A stretch of 8,887 bases of DNA from Longimonas sp046498435 (GCF_046498435.1 NZ_JAWOAR010000154.1:1-8887), one strand, 5' to 3'. Shown: positions 1-6,892, counted from the stretch's first letter. Numbers and translations are program-made. The notes: generated by a model from the letters alone, not told the origin.

Positions 1-1706
1 TGACCTCTTCTGCTGGCACCAATGCCCCACGCTTCGATCAGAATGTTGTGGCGATGTGGGACGACAGCGACTCGGACGAAAGCACCGGCGGCACCGGCGC
101 GTACATCACAGCCGATGCCAGCACGCCGCTGGGCCACGGAAGCGCCGCCTTGCTCTACCTCCAGGACGATGCCCGCGACCCGGTCGAATCCGGCGGGCTC
201 ACCATCTCGCTGGATGAGGGCACCAGCGCCACGCGGCATGGCACGGCCCCGGTCGTGCGCGACGACCTCACCCGAAGCGCGCGCTGGCACCTGCTCGGCA
301 ACCCGTACCCGACCGATTACGAGCTGTCGTCGCTCACTACCGGCGGGAGCCCGATCGCTGGCAACGGCTTTAAGGCGGACGCGCAGATTTACGATGCCAC
401 GGCGGGCGGCTGGGAACTGGTAGACACCGAGACGGAGACGCTGGCTGCGTGGCAGGGGGCGTTCATCGAGCGGAGCGATCCCGACAACGGGCCCACAGAG
501 GTCACGTTCGAACCCGACGGACGCACCGATTCCAATGCGCCCTTCATTGGAAGCGAGATGCAAGGGCCAACGGTAGCCTCGGAAGGCGTGCAGCGGGGCA
601 CGCTCTGGCTGGAAGGCGTCGTGACTGACGCGTCGGGCGATCCGGTGGCCACCGACCAGGCCATTGGGGTGCGCTTTCACGAGAGCGCGACCGATGGCTG
701 GGATGCGTGGGACACCTCAAAGCTTGCGCCCTTGGAGGCGCCCTCGCTCATGCTCAGCGCACAAGGCACGGGCGGAAGCGGCACCGAAGCGTCCAAAGCG
801 GTCGAGAGCCGCCCGTGGCCGCAGAGCCCGGATGATCCGGACGCAGAGCTCACGGCAGTGCCGATGGCCGTGCAGGGGAACCAACTGCCTGAGGACGGCA
901 CGCTCACGCTTCGGGTGCGCGAGTGGGACCTGCCGGACACGTGGGCCGCGGAACTGATCGACACGCAAGGCACCTCCACCGAAAGCGACGACCAGACCGT
1001 GCCCCTGGAGCCGGGCATGGATTACCAGGTGGACGTAAGCAGCCTCAGCGCCAATCCAGAGACCGAACGGTTCGTGGTGCAGATTGCGCCGAACACAGGG
1101 GCGCTGCCGGTAGAACTTGCCGGGTTCGAGGCGCAGCGCTCGGGCGATGAGGCCATCACGGTGCAGTGGGAGACGCTCTCCGAGACGAACAACGCCGGGT
1201 TTGAGGTGCAGCGGTCGGTCCCCTCCGACGTAGAGACGTCCCGGCGGGACGTGTCTACAGGCGAATCGTGGGAGACGGTTGCACGTCTGGACGGCGCCGG
1301 CACCACCGACGAACCCCAATCCTACCGGTTTGAGGACGCGGACCTGCCCTACGCCGCCGACAGCCTCTCGTACCGCCTCCGCCAGGTGGACACCGACGGC
1401 ACCGAATCCTTCAGCGAGGCGGTGACGATTGCGCGACTGGTCACCGAAGCGGAGCTGTTGCCGACGTACCCGAACCCGGCGCGCAGCACAGCGACCGTGC
1501 GGTTTGCGGTGCCAGAGCGGCAGGACGTGCGCATTCATCTCTACGACATGCTGGGCCGGCGCGTGCAGACGGTCGTGGATACCGGAGCCGAGGGCCGTAC
1601 CGAGCAGGTGCTGGACGTAAGTCGGCTCGCCAGCGGCACGTATTTCCTGCAGATGGAGACCGAAGACGGACCCGTCGACACGCAACGGGTGACGGTAGTG
1701 CGGTAA
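1..1706 (+). CDS. Secreted/surface protein with type IX secretion sorting domain, 5'-partial
   Basis: The reading frame is open to the left edge (first full codon at 3) and ends at TAA 1704-1706, leaving 567 visible residues. The GTG at 48 is only an internal codon, so the start lies outside the window. Around 280-480 a segment reading WHLLGNPYPTDYE resembles the 'LLGNPY' module common in Bacteroidota surface proteins. From about 1104 a fibronectin-III-like segment begins LPVELAGFEAQ and contains NNAGFEVQRS. The last 84 residues (1452-1703) match a type IX sorting domain: YPNPARSTATVRF, then LYDMLGRRV, then ASGTYFLQ. Known role of such domains: export across the outer membrane and attachment or release by the type IX system. 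The protein is strongly acidic, as expected for a halophile. A 29-bp palindrome at 1230-1258 is translated in frame and lengthens the loop after FEVQRS. The true function (adhesin, enzyme or structural protein) cannot be told from this part. Confidence 0.9.
   Translation, partial: TSSAGTNAPRFDQNVVAMWDDSDSDESTGGTGAYITADASTPLGHGSAALLYLQDDARDPVESGGLTISLDEGTSATRHGTAPVVRDDLTRSARWHLLGNPYPTDYELSSLTTGGSPIAGNGFKADAQIYDATAGGWELVDTETETLAAWQGAFIERSDPDNGPTEVTFEPDGRTDSNAPFIGSEMQGPTVASEGVQRGTLWLEGVVTDASGDPVATDQAIGVRFHESATDGWDAWDTSKLAPLEAPSLMLSAQGTGGSGTEASKAVESRPWPQSPDDPDAELTAVPMAVQGNQLPEDGTLTLRVREWDLPDTWAAELIDTQGTSTESDDQTVPLEPGMDYQVDVSSLSANPETERFVVQIAPNTGALPVELAGFEAQRSGDEAITVQWETLSETNNAGFEVQRSVPSDVETSRRDVSTGESWETVARLDGAGTTDEPQSYRFEDADLPYAADSLSYRLRQVDTDGTESFSEAVTIARLVTEAELLPTYPNPARSTATVRFAVPERQDVRIHLYDMLGRRVQTVVDTGAEGRTEQVLDVSRLASGTYFLQMETEDGPVDTQRVTVVR
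1230..1258. repeat. 29-bp palindromic element translated in frame
   Basis: The left arm GTAGAGACGTCCCG (1230-1243) and right arm CGGGACGTGTCTAC (1245-1258) are inverted copies with one mismatch and a single-base centre. In the gene's frame it reads VETSRRDVST. Palindromes beginning GTAGAGACG and ending CGTCTCTAC are, from memory, high-copy dispersed repeats in several bacterial groups including Bacteroidota and cyanobacteria. The flanking protein, FEVQRS before and ESWETVARLDG after, would normally be joined by only a few residues, so an insertion of about 12 residues is inferred. Confidence 0.7.
1452..1703 (+). other. Type IX secretion C-terminal sorting domain (coding segment)
   Basis: This 84-residue end of the first gene has the three usual blocks of a type A sorting domain: a YPNP motif followed by a short beta strand, a central LYDMLGRRV block, and a SGTYFLQ block before a terminal basic strand (TQRVTVVR). 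It implies that the host encodes a type IX secretion system, which is not in the window. Confidence 0.9.
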
Positions 1707-1862
1707 GCCCTGGCCCTATGCCTTCCGGCCCCTGGGCAACGCGTCGCCAAGTGGGGCTGTGTGTGATGCCGGGTGGGCACGAGGCTCTCGCTTTCCCCAT
1801 GAAAACCGTCTCCCGCGCTCGGTCTTTATCGTCCCTCTATTTCATTGTCCCCACCACCTGAT

Positions 1863-2630
1863 ATGTCCTTTACCTCTCATGCATCCACCGTGGATGCGCT
1901 GCTCTTTGCCGGTGCGCTTCTCATTGTGAGCGCCGGGTTTGCCTTGGTGTTCGTGAGCTTTGACACGGGGCCGCCTCCTGCTGAATGGGGGGATTCCTCT
2001 GCGTACAGTGCAGCGTCGTCATCGCACGTCCAGTCGATGCCAGGCACGGTGGATGCGCTTTCATCAGGGGTGCTCACCGGCAACATCTTCGACGGCCTGC
2101 CCGGGCGCTCCGGGACCTCCATTACACCTATGCCGTGGCCCTCGTCTGGGGCCACGGCATCGGCAGGTCAGGCCTCCCGCGGAATGGGTTTTGCATCCCA
2201 TGCTGAGACCGCGCCTTCCACGTTTGGTCCAGCGGGGGCTACCTCGACGGGAGCGTCTTCAACTGGGGCATCGCGTGGGAGCGGAGCATCTGCCGATCCG
2301 GGCGGATGGGCGGGGGCGCTGGCGTCGAGTAGCGGGGAGTTGCGGTCGTTGGAACGGCAGGTGGGTGCGATTGAACGGCATCTGAGTCGGCGTTCGGGAG
2401 GCGCTTCGGGCGCGCAGACGATGCAGGGCGACGAACGGCTGGCCGATGGGTTCGGGACGGCCCTGCTGGGGCCGAGGATGCACAATGAAGACGAGGCGCC
2501 GCTTCCGAGTGATCCCCTTGACCCCAATCCCCCATTGCCGCCCGACCCGGTTCCGGTGGATGGCGGGCTGGCGTTGCTCCTTGCAGCAGGCGGGCTGTAT
2601 GGTGCGCGTCGGCTACAACATAGCGGGTAA
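1863..2630 (+). CDS. Ser/Gly-rich membrane protein with PID-CTERM-like C-terminal tail
   Basis: 255 residues from ATG 1863. A TTG at 1845 would add six residues and is less likely. No Shine-Dalgarno site is seen before either. Visible parts, in order: a hydrophobic N-terminal segment (about residues 10-30, DALLFAGALLIVSAGFALVF); a long low-complexity region rich in Ser, Gly, Ala, Thr and Pro; a short charged helix (LRSLERQVGAIERHL); a proline-rich stretch; and a terminal PVDGGLALLLAAGGLYGARR followed by a few residues. That last block resembles the short Pro-Ile/Val-Asp-Gly-Gly hydrophobic tail called PID-CTERM, a proposed sorting signal in Bacteroidota; the match is from memory and tentative. 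The middle shows no recognisable enzyme domain. It may be a surface or envelope protein. Neighbours: 156 bp after the type IX cargo gene and convergent with the response regulator. A perfect 12-bp hairpin lies inside the coding sequence. Confidence 0.65.
   Translation: MSFTSHASTVDALLFAGALLIVSAGFALVFVSFDTGPPPAEWGDSSAYSAASSSHVQSMPGTVDALSSGVLTGNIFDGLPGRSGTSITPMPWPSSGATASAGQASRGMGFASHAETAPSTFGPAGATSTGASSTGASRGSGASADPGGWAGALASSSGELRSLERQVGAIERHLSRRSGGASGAQTMQGDERLADGFGTALLGPRMHNEDEAPLPSDPLDPNPPLPPDPVPVDGGLALLLAAGGLYGARRLQHSG
2130..2160. repeat. Perfect 12-bp inverted repeat inside coding sequence
   Basis: ATGCCGTGGCCC (2130-2141) and GGGCCACGGCAT (2148-2159/2160 by line count; the arm ends at the last base of the line, 2160, and starts at 2149 if the loop is counted as seven) are exact reverse complements separated by a loop of six to seven bases. 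The transcript would form a very stable GC-rich hairpin. There is no T-run after it, so it is not an intrinsic terminator. It encodes an ordinary part of the Ser/Gly-rich region (PMPWPSSGATAS). Confidence 0.75.
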
Positions 2631-2661
2631 AGCATCCGGGCGGCCTGGTGTAGAACGCCCC

Positions 2662-3408
2662 CTATGCGTCGCATCCAAGCTGATCTTTCAGCGTCTGCGC
2701 CCGGCGGCGGCTCATGGAAAGCGTGGTTTCGCTATCGTCCATGAACACTGCGAAGGTGCTATTGGGCTTCCGCTCGATGCGCGCTACGTGGTTCACGTTC
2801 ACGATGGTGGAGCGATGAATGCGGACGAAGTGCGTATCGGGCAGTTGCTCGGTCCATTCGCTGAGGGTGGTTGTGGTGAGCGCACTGGCGCGTTCGTTGA
2901 GATGAAGCCGGGTGTAGTTGCCGGATGACGCAATGTGGCGGATGTCGGCAATGCGGATGAAGCGCGGCTGGCGACCCTCCTCGTAGAAAAATAGATCGTC
3001 GTATCGAAACGACGCATCGCCACGGCTGGCGCCCTGGGGAACCGCAGCGTCGGTAGCACGCACGCGGCGAAGGGCCTCGGACAGGCGGTCGGGCGCTACG
3101 GGCTTTAGGAGGTAGTCCAGCGCATTCACCTCGAACGCGCGCACCGCATACTGGTCGTGCGCCGTCACGAAGACCACCTGCACCGGCGCCTCGATCCGGT
3201 CGAGCAGGTCGAAGCCCGTTTCGCCGCGCATCTGCACATCCAGCAGCACCACATCGGGGGGCGTCTCATCAATCAGCGTGGCGGCTTCGTCAACAGAGGC
3301 GGCCTCGCCGACCACCGTTGCGTGGTCCTGTTCGGCAACCGTGCTTCGAAGGGCCTTGCGGGCCAGTCGTTCGTCGTCTACAATGAGGATGCGAAGCGAA
3401 TCAGCCAT
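2662..3408 (-). CDS. LytTR-family DNA-binding response regulator
   Basis: 248 residues from the ATG whose complement is at 3406-3408. The receiver domain (about residues 5-118) has the acidic pair D11/D12 in ILIVDDERLAR, phosphoacceptor D57 in VVLLDVQMRGETGFDLL, T82 in VFVTAH and K102 in DYLLKPV. A linker precedes a LytTR DNA-binding domain (about 137-243) with IRHIASSGNYTRLHL and FVRIHRSTIVNVNHV. Known role: phosphorylation by a partner kinase drives binding to direct-repeat promoter sites. Its start overlaps the end of the upstream kinase gene by 8 nt (ATG-GC-TGA), so translation is probably coupled. A longer in-frame extension to 3618 exists but has no family support and would run deep into the kinase gene. 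The target genes are not shown by the sequence. Confidence 0.97.
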   Translation of the reverse strand: MADSLRILIVDDERLARKALRSTVAEQDHATVVGEAASVDEAATLIDETPPDVVLLDVQMRGETGFDLLDRIEAPVQVVFVTAHDQYAVRAFEVNALDYLLKPVAPDRLSEALRRVRATDAAVPQGASRGDASFRYDDLFFYEEGRQPRFIRIADIRHIASSGNYTRLHLNERASALTTTTLSEWTEQLPDTHFVRIHRSTIVNVNHVARIERKPNSTFAVFMDDSETTLSMSRRRAQTLKDQLGCDA

Positions 3409-4507
3409 GGTTTGCGCTGGTTGTTCGTGCAGGGGAAGCGATCTCGATGCAGGCGCGCACCCAGCCGTCGTCTTCTGTGAGCGCAAAGCGGTGCGCATCG
3501 GGATACTGCGCCTGAAGACGCGCCTGCACGTTGGTGAGTCCAGTATCGGTGCTCTCGTCCGTGGGCGCATCTGTGCGTAGATGACCGGTGTTGGCAACTG
3601 CGATGCGGAGGCGGTCATCTGTGAGCGTAGCCGTGAGGCGCACGCGCAGCGGAAACGGGCTCGTGTGCTGGCCGTGCTTGACGGCGTTCTCGATTAAGGG
3701 CAGCACCAGAAACGCGGGTACGGGCTGGCGTCTGGCCTCCGCCTCCACATCAACCGTAACCTGAAGATCGTCTTCAAAACGCATTTTTTCAATCGCAAGA
3801 TAGTGCTGTACAGCCTGCACCTCCTCATCGAGCGATACCATGAGCGTGTCGTCATCGAGGAGCGAGTACCGCAGAAAGCCCGACAGTTCGTGCACGGCCT
3901 CTTTTACGCGGCGCGGACTTTCATCGGCGAGGGCCTTGATGGTGTTGAGCGCGTTGAAGAAGAAGTGCGGATTGAGTTGGTAGCGAAGCATCTGTAGGCG
4001 GGCGCGTTGGGCCTCTGCATCCGCCCGAAACACACGCTGTTGCTGCACCTGCCGTTCGTTCCAGAACGCAATGCCCAGATAGCTACCGCTCCAGACGAGC
4101 AGTACCATCGGAAAGGCGGCCGGATGCGAAAGCATGGAGCCCTGTCCGGGAAGAACGCCGACATACGCCATTACGGGCAGCTCGAACGGATCGATGTAGG
4201 TGGCGCCCCAATGATTTAGGCCCGCCCATGCCAGTCCGAATCCCACAGAGCCAAGTGCCACAGCGAGGCTTTGCCAGCCCCAATGCCATCGTGAGATGCC
4301 CAGCGCGTAGTAAGCCCAGCCGAGCAGCGAGCTAACGAGCAATCCCAATCCAGTGGCCCAGAGCGCCTGCTGCTGCACGATAGCAGGAAACGGGTTGTAC
4401 GGGCGCAGGGTCACGTAATACACGACCCCGTAGACCAGCCAGCCCACAAGCTGCACGGTGCCGAGTCCGACCCAGGGGAGGCGGTCATCGCGCAGGAAAA
4501 GGGGCAT
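3401..4507 (-). CDS. LytS/YehU-type sensor histidine kinase
   Basis: 368 residues from the ATG complementary to 4505-4507. I chose this start because MPLFLRDDRLPW leads straight into the first membrane segment. The upstream in-frame ATG at 4657 adds 50 residues unlike this family. Four membrane segments lie at about residues 16-34, 48-69, 80-97 and 132-149, followed by a short helix. The His_kinase domain begins with QLNPHFFFNALNT, H181 being the expected phosphorylated histidine. The ATP-binding part has VLPLIENAVKHG (N274) and the glycine motif GLTNVQARL near 323. No PAS, HAMP or periplasmic sensor domain is seen, so the signal is probably read by the membrane part. It is the first gene of an operon with the LytTR regulator, its cognate partner by arrangement and overlap. 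The signal is unknown. Confidence 0.95.
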   Translation of the reverse strand: MPLFLRDDRLPWVGLGTVQLVGWLVYGVVYYVTLRPYNPFPAIVQQQALWATGLGLLVSSLLGWAYYALGISRWHWGWQSLAVALGSVGFGLAWAGLNHWGATYIDPFELPVMAYVGVLPGQGSMLSHPAAFPMVLLVWSGSYLGIAFWNERQVQQQRVFRADAEAQRARLQMLRYQLNPHFFFNALNTIKALADESPRRVKEAVHELSGFLRYSLLDDDTLMVSLDEEVQAVQHYLAIEKMRFEDDLQVTVDVEAEARRQPVPAFLVLPLIENAVKHGQHTSPFPLRVRLTATLTDDRLRIAVANTGHLRTDAPTDESTDTGLTNVQARLQAQYPDAHRFALTEDDGWVRACIEIASPARTTSANHG

Positions 4508-4690
4508 AAGCGACAGAAAGCTATGGAACGTGAGGCGTGTGGGCCCTAAAGTATGACCATGCGTGCCGATAGATGCGATGGTAGATCTGGTGAGCGGTTC
4601 GTGCGCTGGACGAACGGTGCATCTGATGGGGGATGCGAAGATACAACTCGTAACCATTATTCATCACGGGCCTGAAGACGGGCTGTGGCT
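4508..4690. promoter_or_regulatory. Divergent intergenic region between kinase and lipoprotein genes
   Basis: This 183-bp gap must hold the promoters of both the leftward kinase-regulator operon and the rightward lipoprotein-hydrolase pair. I could not find a convincing Bacteroidota promoter (TTTG near -33 and TAnnTTTG near -7) on either strand. The notable element is an inverted repeat at 4597-4615. The placement makes shared control by the LytTR regulator possible but unproven. Confidence 0.5.
4597..4615. promoter_or_regulatory. Candidate operator-like inverted repeat
   Basis: GTTCGT (4597-4602) and ACGAAC (4610-4615) are perfect inverted 6-mers separated by 7 bp, so their centres are 13 bp apart, roughly one helical turn plus. 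The position midway in the divergent region fits a regulator site. Six-base arms can occur by chance, and LytTR sites are usually direct rather than inverted repeats. Confidence 0.25.
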
Positions 4691-5167
4691 ATGCAGATTC
4701 GACCCATTGTGTACGGGTGCCTGGTGCTGTGCAGTATGCTGGCGGCCTGCGGGCCGTCGGAGCAGGAGCAGGCGTATGCCGAAGAAGCAGAAGCAGCGGC
4801 TTCGGAATGGCTCGCGCTGGTTGACGCGAAGAAATACGAGGCTTCGTGGTCAGAAGCAGCCGGTTTCTTCCGGTCCCAGATTACAGCGGAACAGTGGGCG
4901 CAGATTGTTGAGCAAGGTCAACATCAGCTTGACCTTGAATCGTTTGAAGGCCGCACACTGATTGCCGCACGCTACACTGATTCGCCACCGGAGCAGCCGC
5001 AGATGAGCGAGCTATCCGGGCAGGCCCCCGAAGAGTACGTGGCCATCCAGTACCGGGCCGACTACGGAAAGACGATGATCGAAACGATAAAGCTTACTCG
5101 AGAGGATGGGGCATGGCGCGTCATAGGATACCACATTCGTCCCGAAGACGGATGGTCGGGTCCGTGA
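4691..5167 (+). CDS. DUF4019-containing lipoprotein
   Basis: 158 residues from ATG 4691; a GTG two codons earlier is possible. The N-terminus is a lipoprotein signal peptide: basic MQIRP, a hydrophobic core, and a lipobox SMLAAC with the acylated cysteine at C20 followed by GPSE. The rest (about 30-152) matches DUF4019: SEWLALVDAKKYEASW, FFRSQITAEQW, EEYVAIQYRADYG and ETIKLTREDGAWRVIGYHI. One departure is the stretch around residues 97-112, which is Pro/Glu/Gln-rich where many members carry a short PLG or LPG motif. Known: the family is widespread in Proteobacteria and Bacteroidota as small periplasmic or lipid-anchored proteins of unknown function. Inferred location is a periplasm-facing membrane lipoprotein. 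It is followed after 52 bp by the secreted hydrolase and is probably co-transcribed with it. Confidence 0.9.
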   Translation: MQIRPIVYGCLVLCSMLAACGPSEQEQAYAEEAEAAASEWLALVDAKKYEASWSEAAGFFRSQITAEQWAQIVEQGQHQLDLESFEGRTLIAARYTDSPPEQPQMSELSGQAPEEYVAIQYRADYGKTMIETIKLTREDGAWRVIGYHIRPEDGWSGP

Positions 5168-5199
5168 ACGGCTGTGCATCGTGAATCTACACACTGTAT

Positions 5200-5219
5200 C
5201 CCAAAAACGAAAACAAACC
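5200..5219 (+). promoter_or_regulatory. A-rich, Shine-Dalgarno-free leader deciding the hydrolase start
   Basis: The 20 bases just before ATG 5220 are mostly A and C (CCAAAAACGAAAACAAACC) with no purine-rich GGAG site. A-rich leaders of this kind are known to favour initiation in Bacteroidota, which rarely use Shine-Dalgarno pairing. This, and the signal peptide starting at once, favour ATG 5220 over the GTG at 5181. Confidence 0.5.
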
Positions 5220-6617
5220 ATGCAGATTGTACAACGACTTGTGATTGTTCTTGCACTTGCTGCACTCATGCCGTGGGCCGGGCCCGCACAGGCCCAATCG
5301 CTCGATACCGTGGTCGGGTCATGGCAGGGGCAGTTGGAGGCAGGGGGCACCGAGCTTCGGGTGGTCTTCCATATCGAACAGGAGGCCGATTCGCTTACGG
5401 CCACGATGGACAGCCCCGATCAGGGCGCCACGGGCATCTCGGTTGAGACGGTGCGCGTGCAGAATGATACGCTCACGCTCGACGTGCCTTCAATCAATGG
5501 AGCGTACGTGGGCACGATGACGGATGCCGAGACCATTGAGGGCTCATGGACGCAAACGGGACAGTCGTTTCCGCTGACGCTCACGCCCACCGACGATAGC
5601 ACGGCCGAGGCGCCGGAGCGTCCGCAACACCCCGAGCCGCCGTATCCGTATGCCGAAGAGGAGGTGCGCTTCCCGAATGCCGATGACGGCTTTACCCTGG
5701 CGGGCACGCTTACGGCTCCAGAGGGCGATGGACCGCATCCCGCTGTAGTGCTCGTGAGCGGGTCTGGGCCGCAAGATCGCAACTCTGAGCTGATGGACCA
5801 TCGGCTGTTCCATGTGCTGGCCGACCACCTCACGCGCCAGGGCCTTGCGGTGCTGCGCTACGACGAGCGCGGGGTGGGCGAGTCGGAGGGGCCTTCGTTT
5901 CCCGCATCGACGACCGAAGCGTATGCCCGCGATGCGGCTTCGGCAGCGCGATTCTTGAAGGGGCGTCCCGAGGTGGATGCCGAGCGCGTGGGCCTGATCG
6001 GACTGAGCGAAGGCGGTCTGGTGGGACCCATGGTGCACACCCAACACGAACCGCTCGCATTTCTGGTGCTGATGGCAGGGCCAGCGGTGTCTGGGCGCGA
6101 TATCATCATTGAGCAGCAGGCCCGTATGGCGGCAGTGCAAGGGGCTGAGGCATCGGTAGTGGATTCAACGCGCAGGACCCAAGAGCGTATGTTTGATGCG
6201 GTGTTGGGTGCCTCTGATTCGTCGGCAGTCGCCGACACGCTACAGTCGGTGTTTGATGCAGAAGGCGTGCCCGAGGCCCAGCGGAATGCGCAGATCGAGC
6301 GGTTTACGGCTCCGTGGTTTACGTTCTTCTTGAAGTACGACCCCCAGCCCGTGCTCACACAGCTCGACATTCCAGTGCTTGCGCTGTTTGGCTCGAAGGA
6401 TCTACAAGTGCCCCCCGAGCAGAACGCCGAGATTATGCGGTCGGCGTTGGAGGAGAGTCCAAGCCCCGACGCCACGGTCGAAGTGCTCGACGGACTCAAC
6501 CACCTGTTTCAGCCGGCCGAGACGGGGCATCCAACCGAGTACAGTCAGATTGAGACCACCATGGCGCCCAAGGCGCTGGAGCGTGTGTCTGGGTGGATAC
6601 GTGAGCAGGCGGAGTAG
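5220..6617 (+). CDS. Secreted alpha/beta hydrolase with N-terminal beta domain
   Basis: 465 residues from ATG 5220. A signal peptide (basic MQIVQR, hydrophobic core, cleavage after AQA at about residue 25) sends it to the periplasm or beyond. Residues about 28-125 form a beta-rich domain (GSWQGQLEAGGTELRVVFHI ... GSWTQTGQSFPLTL) often found fused to Bacteroidota hydrolases. After a Pro/Glu-rich linker comes the alpha/beta-hydrolase fold: oxyanion-loop segment VSGSGPQDRN, RYDERGVGESEG, nucleophile elbow GLSEGG with S263, acid D394 in FGSKDLQVP, and base H428 in LDGLNHLFQ. The triad is complete, so the enzyme should be active. Relatives are annotated as acyl-ester hydrolases or S9-like peptidases; the substrate cannot be told. 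It lies 52 bp after the DUF4019 lipoprotein, suggesting an operon and a shared envelope task. Confidence 0.93.
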   Translation: MQIVQRLVIVLALAALMPWAGPAQAQSLDTVVGSWQGQLEAGGTELRVVFHIEQEADSLTATMDSPDQGATGISVETVRVQNDTLTLDVPSINGAYVGTMTDAETIEGSWTQTGQSFPLTLTPTDDSTAEAPERPQHPEPPYPYAEEEVRFPNADDGFTLAGTLTAPEGDGPHPAVVLVSGSGPQDRNSELMDHRLFHVLADHLTRQGLAVLRYDERGVGESEGPSFPASTTEAYARDAASAARFLKGRPEVDAERVGLIGLSEGGLVGPMVHTQHEPLAFLVLMAGPAVSGRDIIIEQQARMAAVQGAEASVVDSTRRTQERMFDAVLGASDSSAVADTLQSVFDAEGVPEAQRNAQIERFTAPWFTFFLKYDPQPVLTQLDIPVLALFGSKDLQVPPEQNAEIMRSALEESPSPDATVEVLDGLNHLFQPAETGHPTEYSQIETTMAPKALERVSGWIREQAE

Positions 6618-6646
6618 CCGAACGAGAGCGAACGGAGTAACTTGTG

Positions 6647-6660
6647 CCGAATGCTTTCGG
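6647..6660 (+). terminator. Possible weak terminator hairpin after hydrolase
   Basis: CCGAA (6647-6651) pairs with TTCGG (6656-6660) around a TGCT loop, 30 bases after the hydrolase stop. The stem has only five pairs and is followed by GTACGTGTTTAG rather than a clean T-run, so termination here is tentative. Confidence 0.25.
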
Positions 6661-6684
6661 GTACGTGTTTAGCGCAGGAAGAAA

Positions 6685-6749
6685 CAGGTGCAAGCACACC
6701 GCCCGAAGCCGCTCCCCTGGAGAGGGGAACAGATGAGAGTTTGCACCTG
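6685..6749. repeat. 65-bp nested stem-loop repeat
   Basis: CAGGTGCAA (6685-6693) pairs perfectly with TTGCACCTG (6741-6749). Inside, TCCCCT (6713-6718) pairs with AGGGGA (6723-6728) around a GGAG loop. The inner sequence resembles the 'CCCCT...AGGGG' dispersed intergenic repeats seen in many Bacteroidota genomes, which is from memory. It may act as a transcript-end or RNA-stability structure after the hydrolase gene. Confidence 0.6.
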
Positions 6750-6763
6750 CCCCACCCCACCAC

Positions 6764-6798
6764 GTCATCCTGAGATGCTTCACTGCGTTCAGCATGAC
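6764..6798. repeat. GTCATCCTGA-type palindromic dispersed repeat
   Basis: GTCATCCTGA at the left and TCAGCATGAC at the right form 10-base arms with one mismatch. The reverse strand in one frame gives HAERSEASQDD and in another LNAVKHLRMT, both well known as spurious peptides from a widespread intergenic repeat family. A second, diverged member is at 6849-6877 (GTCATCCTGACGCCC then GGTCAGAAGGAT). Confidence 0.65.
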
Positions 6799-6848
6799 TA
6801 CACAGGAGGGAGCGCTTCACAATGCCGAGCTGTTGTTCGCGCCCCCAA

Positions 6849-6877
6849 GTCATCCTGACGCCCTTGGTCAGAAGGAT
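6849..6877. repeat. Second, diverged GTCATCCTGA-type repeat
   Basis: It begins with the same GTCATCCTGA as the copy at 6764 but continues CGCCCTTGGTCAGAAGGAT. ATCCT-GAC on the left and GTCAG-AGGAT on the right make an imperfect inverted repeat. Confidence 0.5.
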
Positions 6878-6892
6878 CACGTCTCGTCGCCT

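Noticed and set aside
717..1685. 322-codon open frame on the minus strand inside the first gene
   Set aside because: It is an antisense shadow of the high-GC type IX cargo gene. It has no family resemblance, while the plus-strand frame has clear domains.
1707..1862. Terminator or small gene between the first two genes
   Set aside because: Several short C/G-rich near-repeats (GCCCTGGCCC, GGCCCCTGGGC) were checked, but they are direct rather than inverted and no stem with a T-run was found.
2631..2661. Bidirectional terminator between the convergent genes
   Set aside because: GGGCG at 2638-2642 and CGCCC at 2656-2660 can pair, but five pairs with a 13-base loop and no T-run are too weak.
3409..3618. 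N-terminal extension of the response regulator to 3618
   Set aside because: The receiver domain starts naturally at ATG 3408, and the extension would overlap more than 200 bases of the kinase gene.
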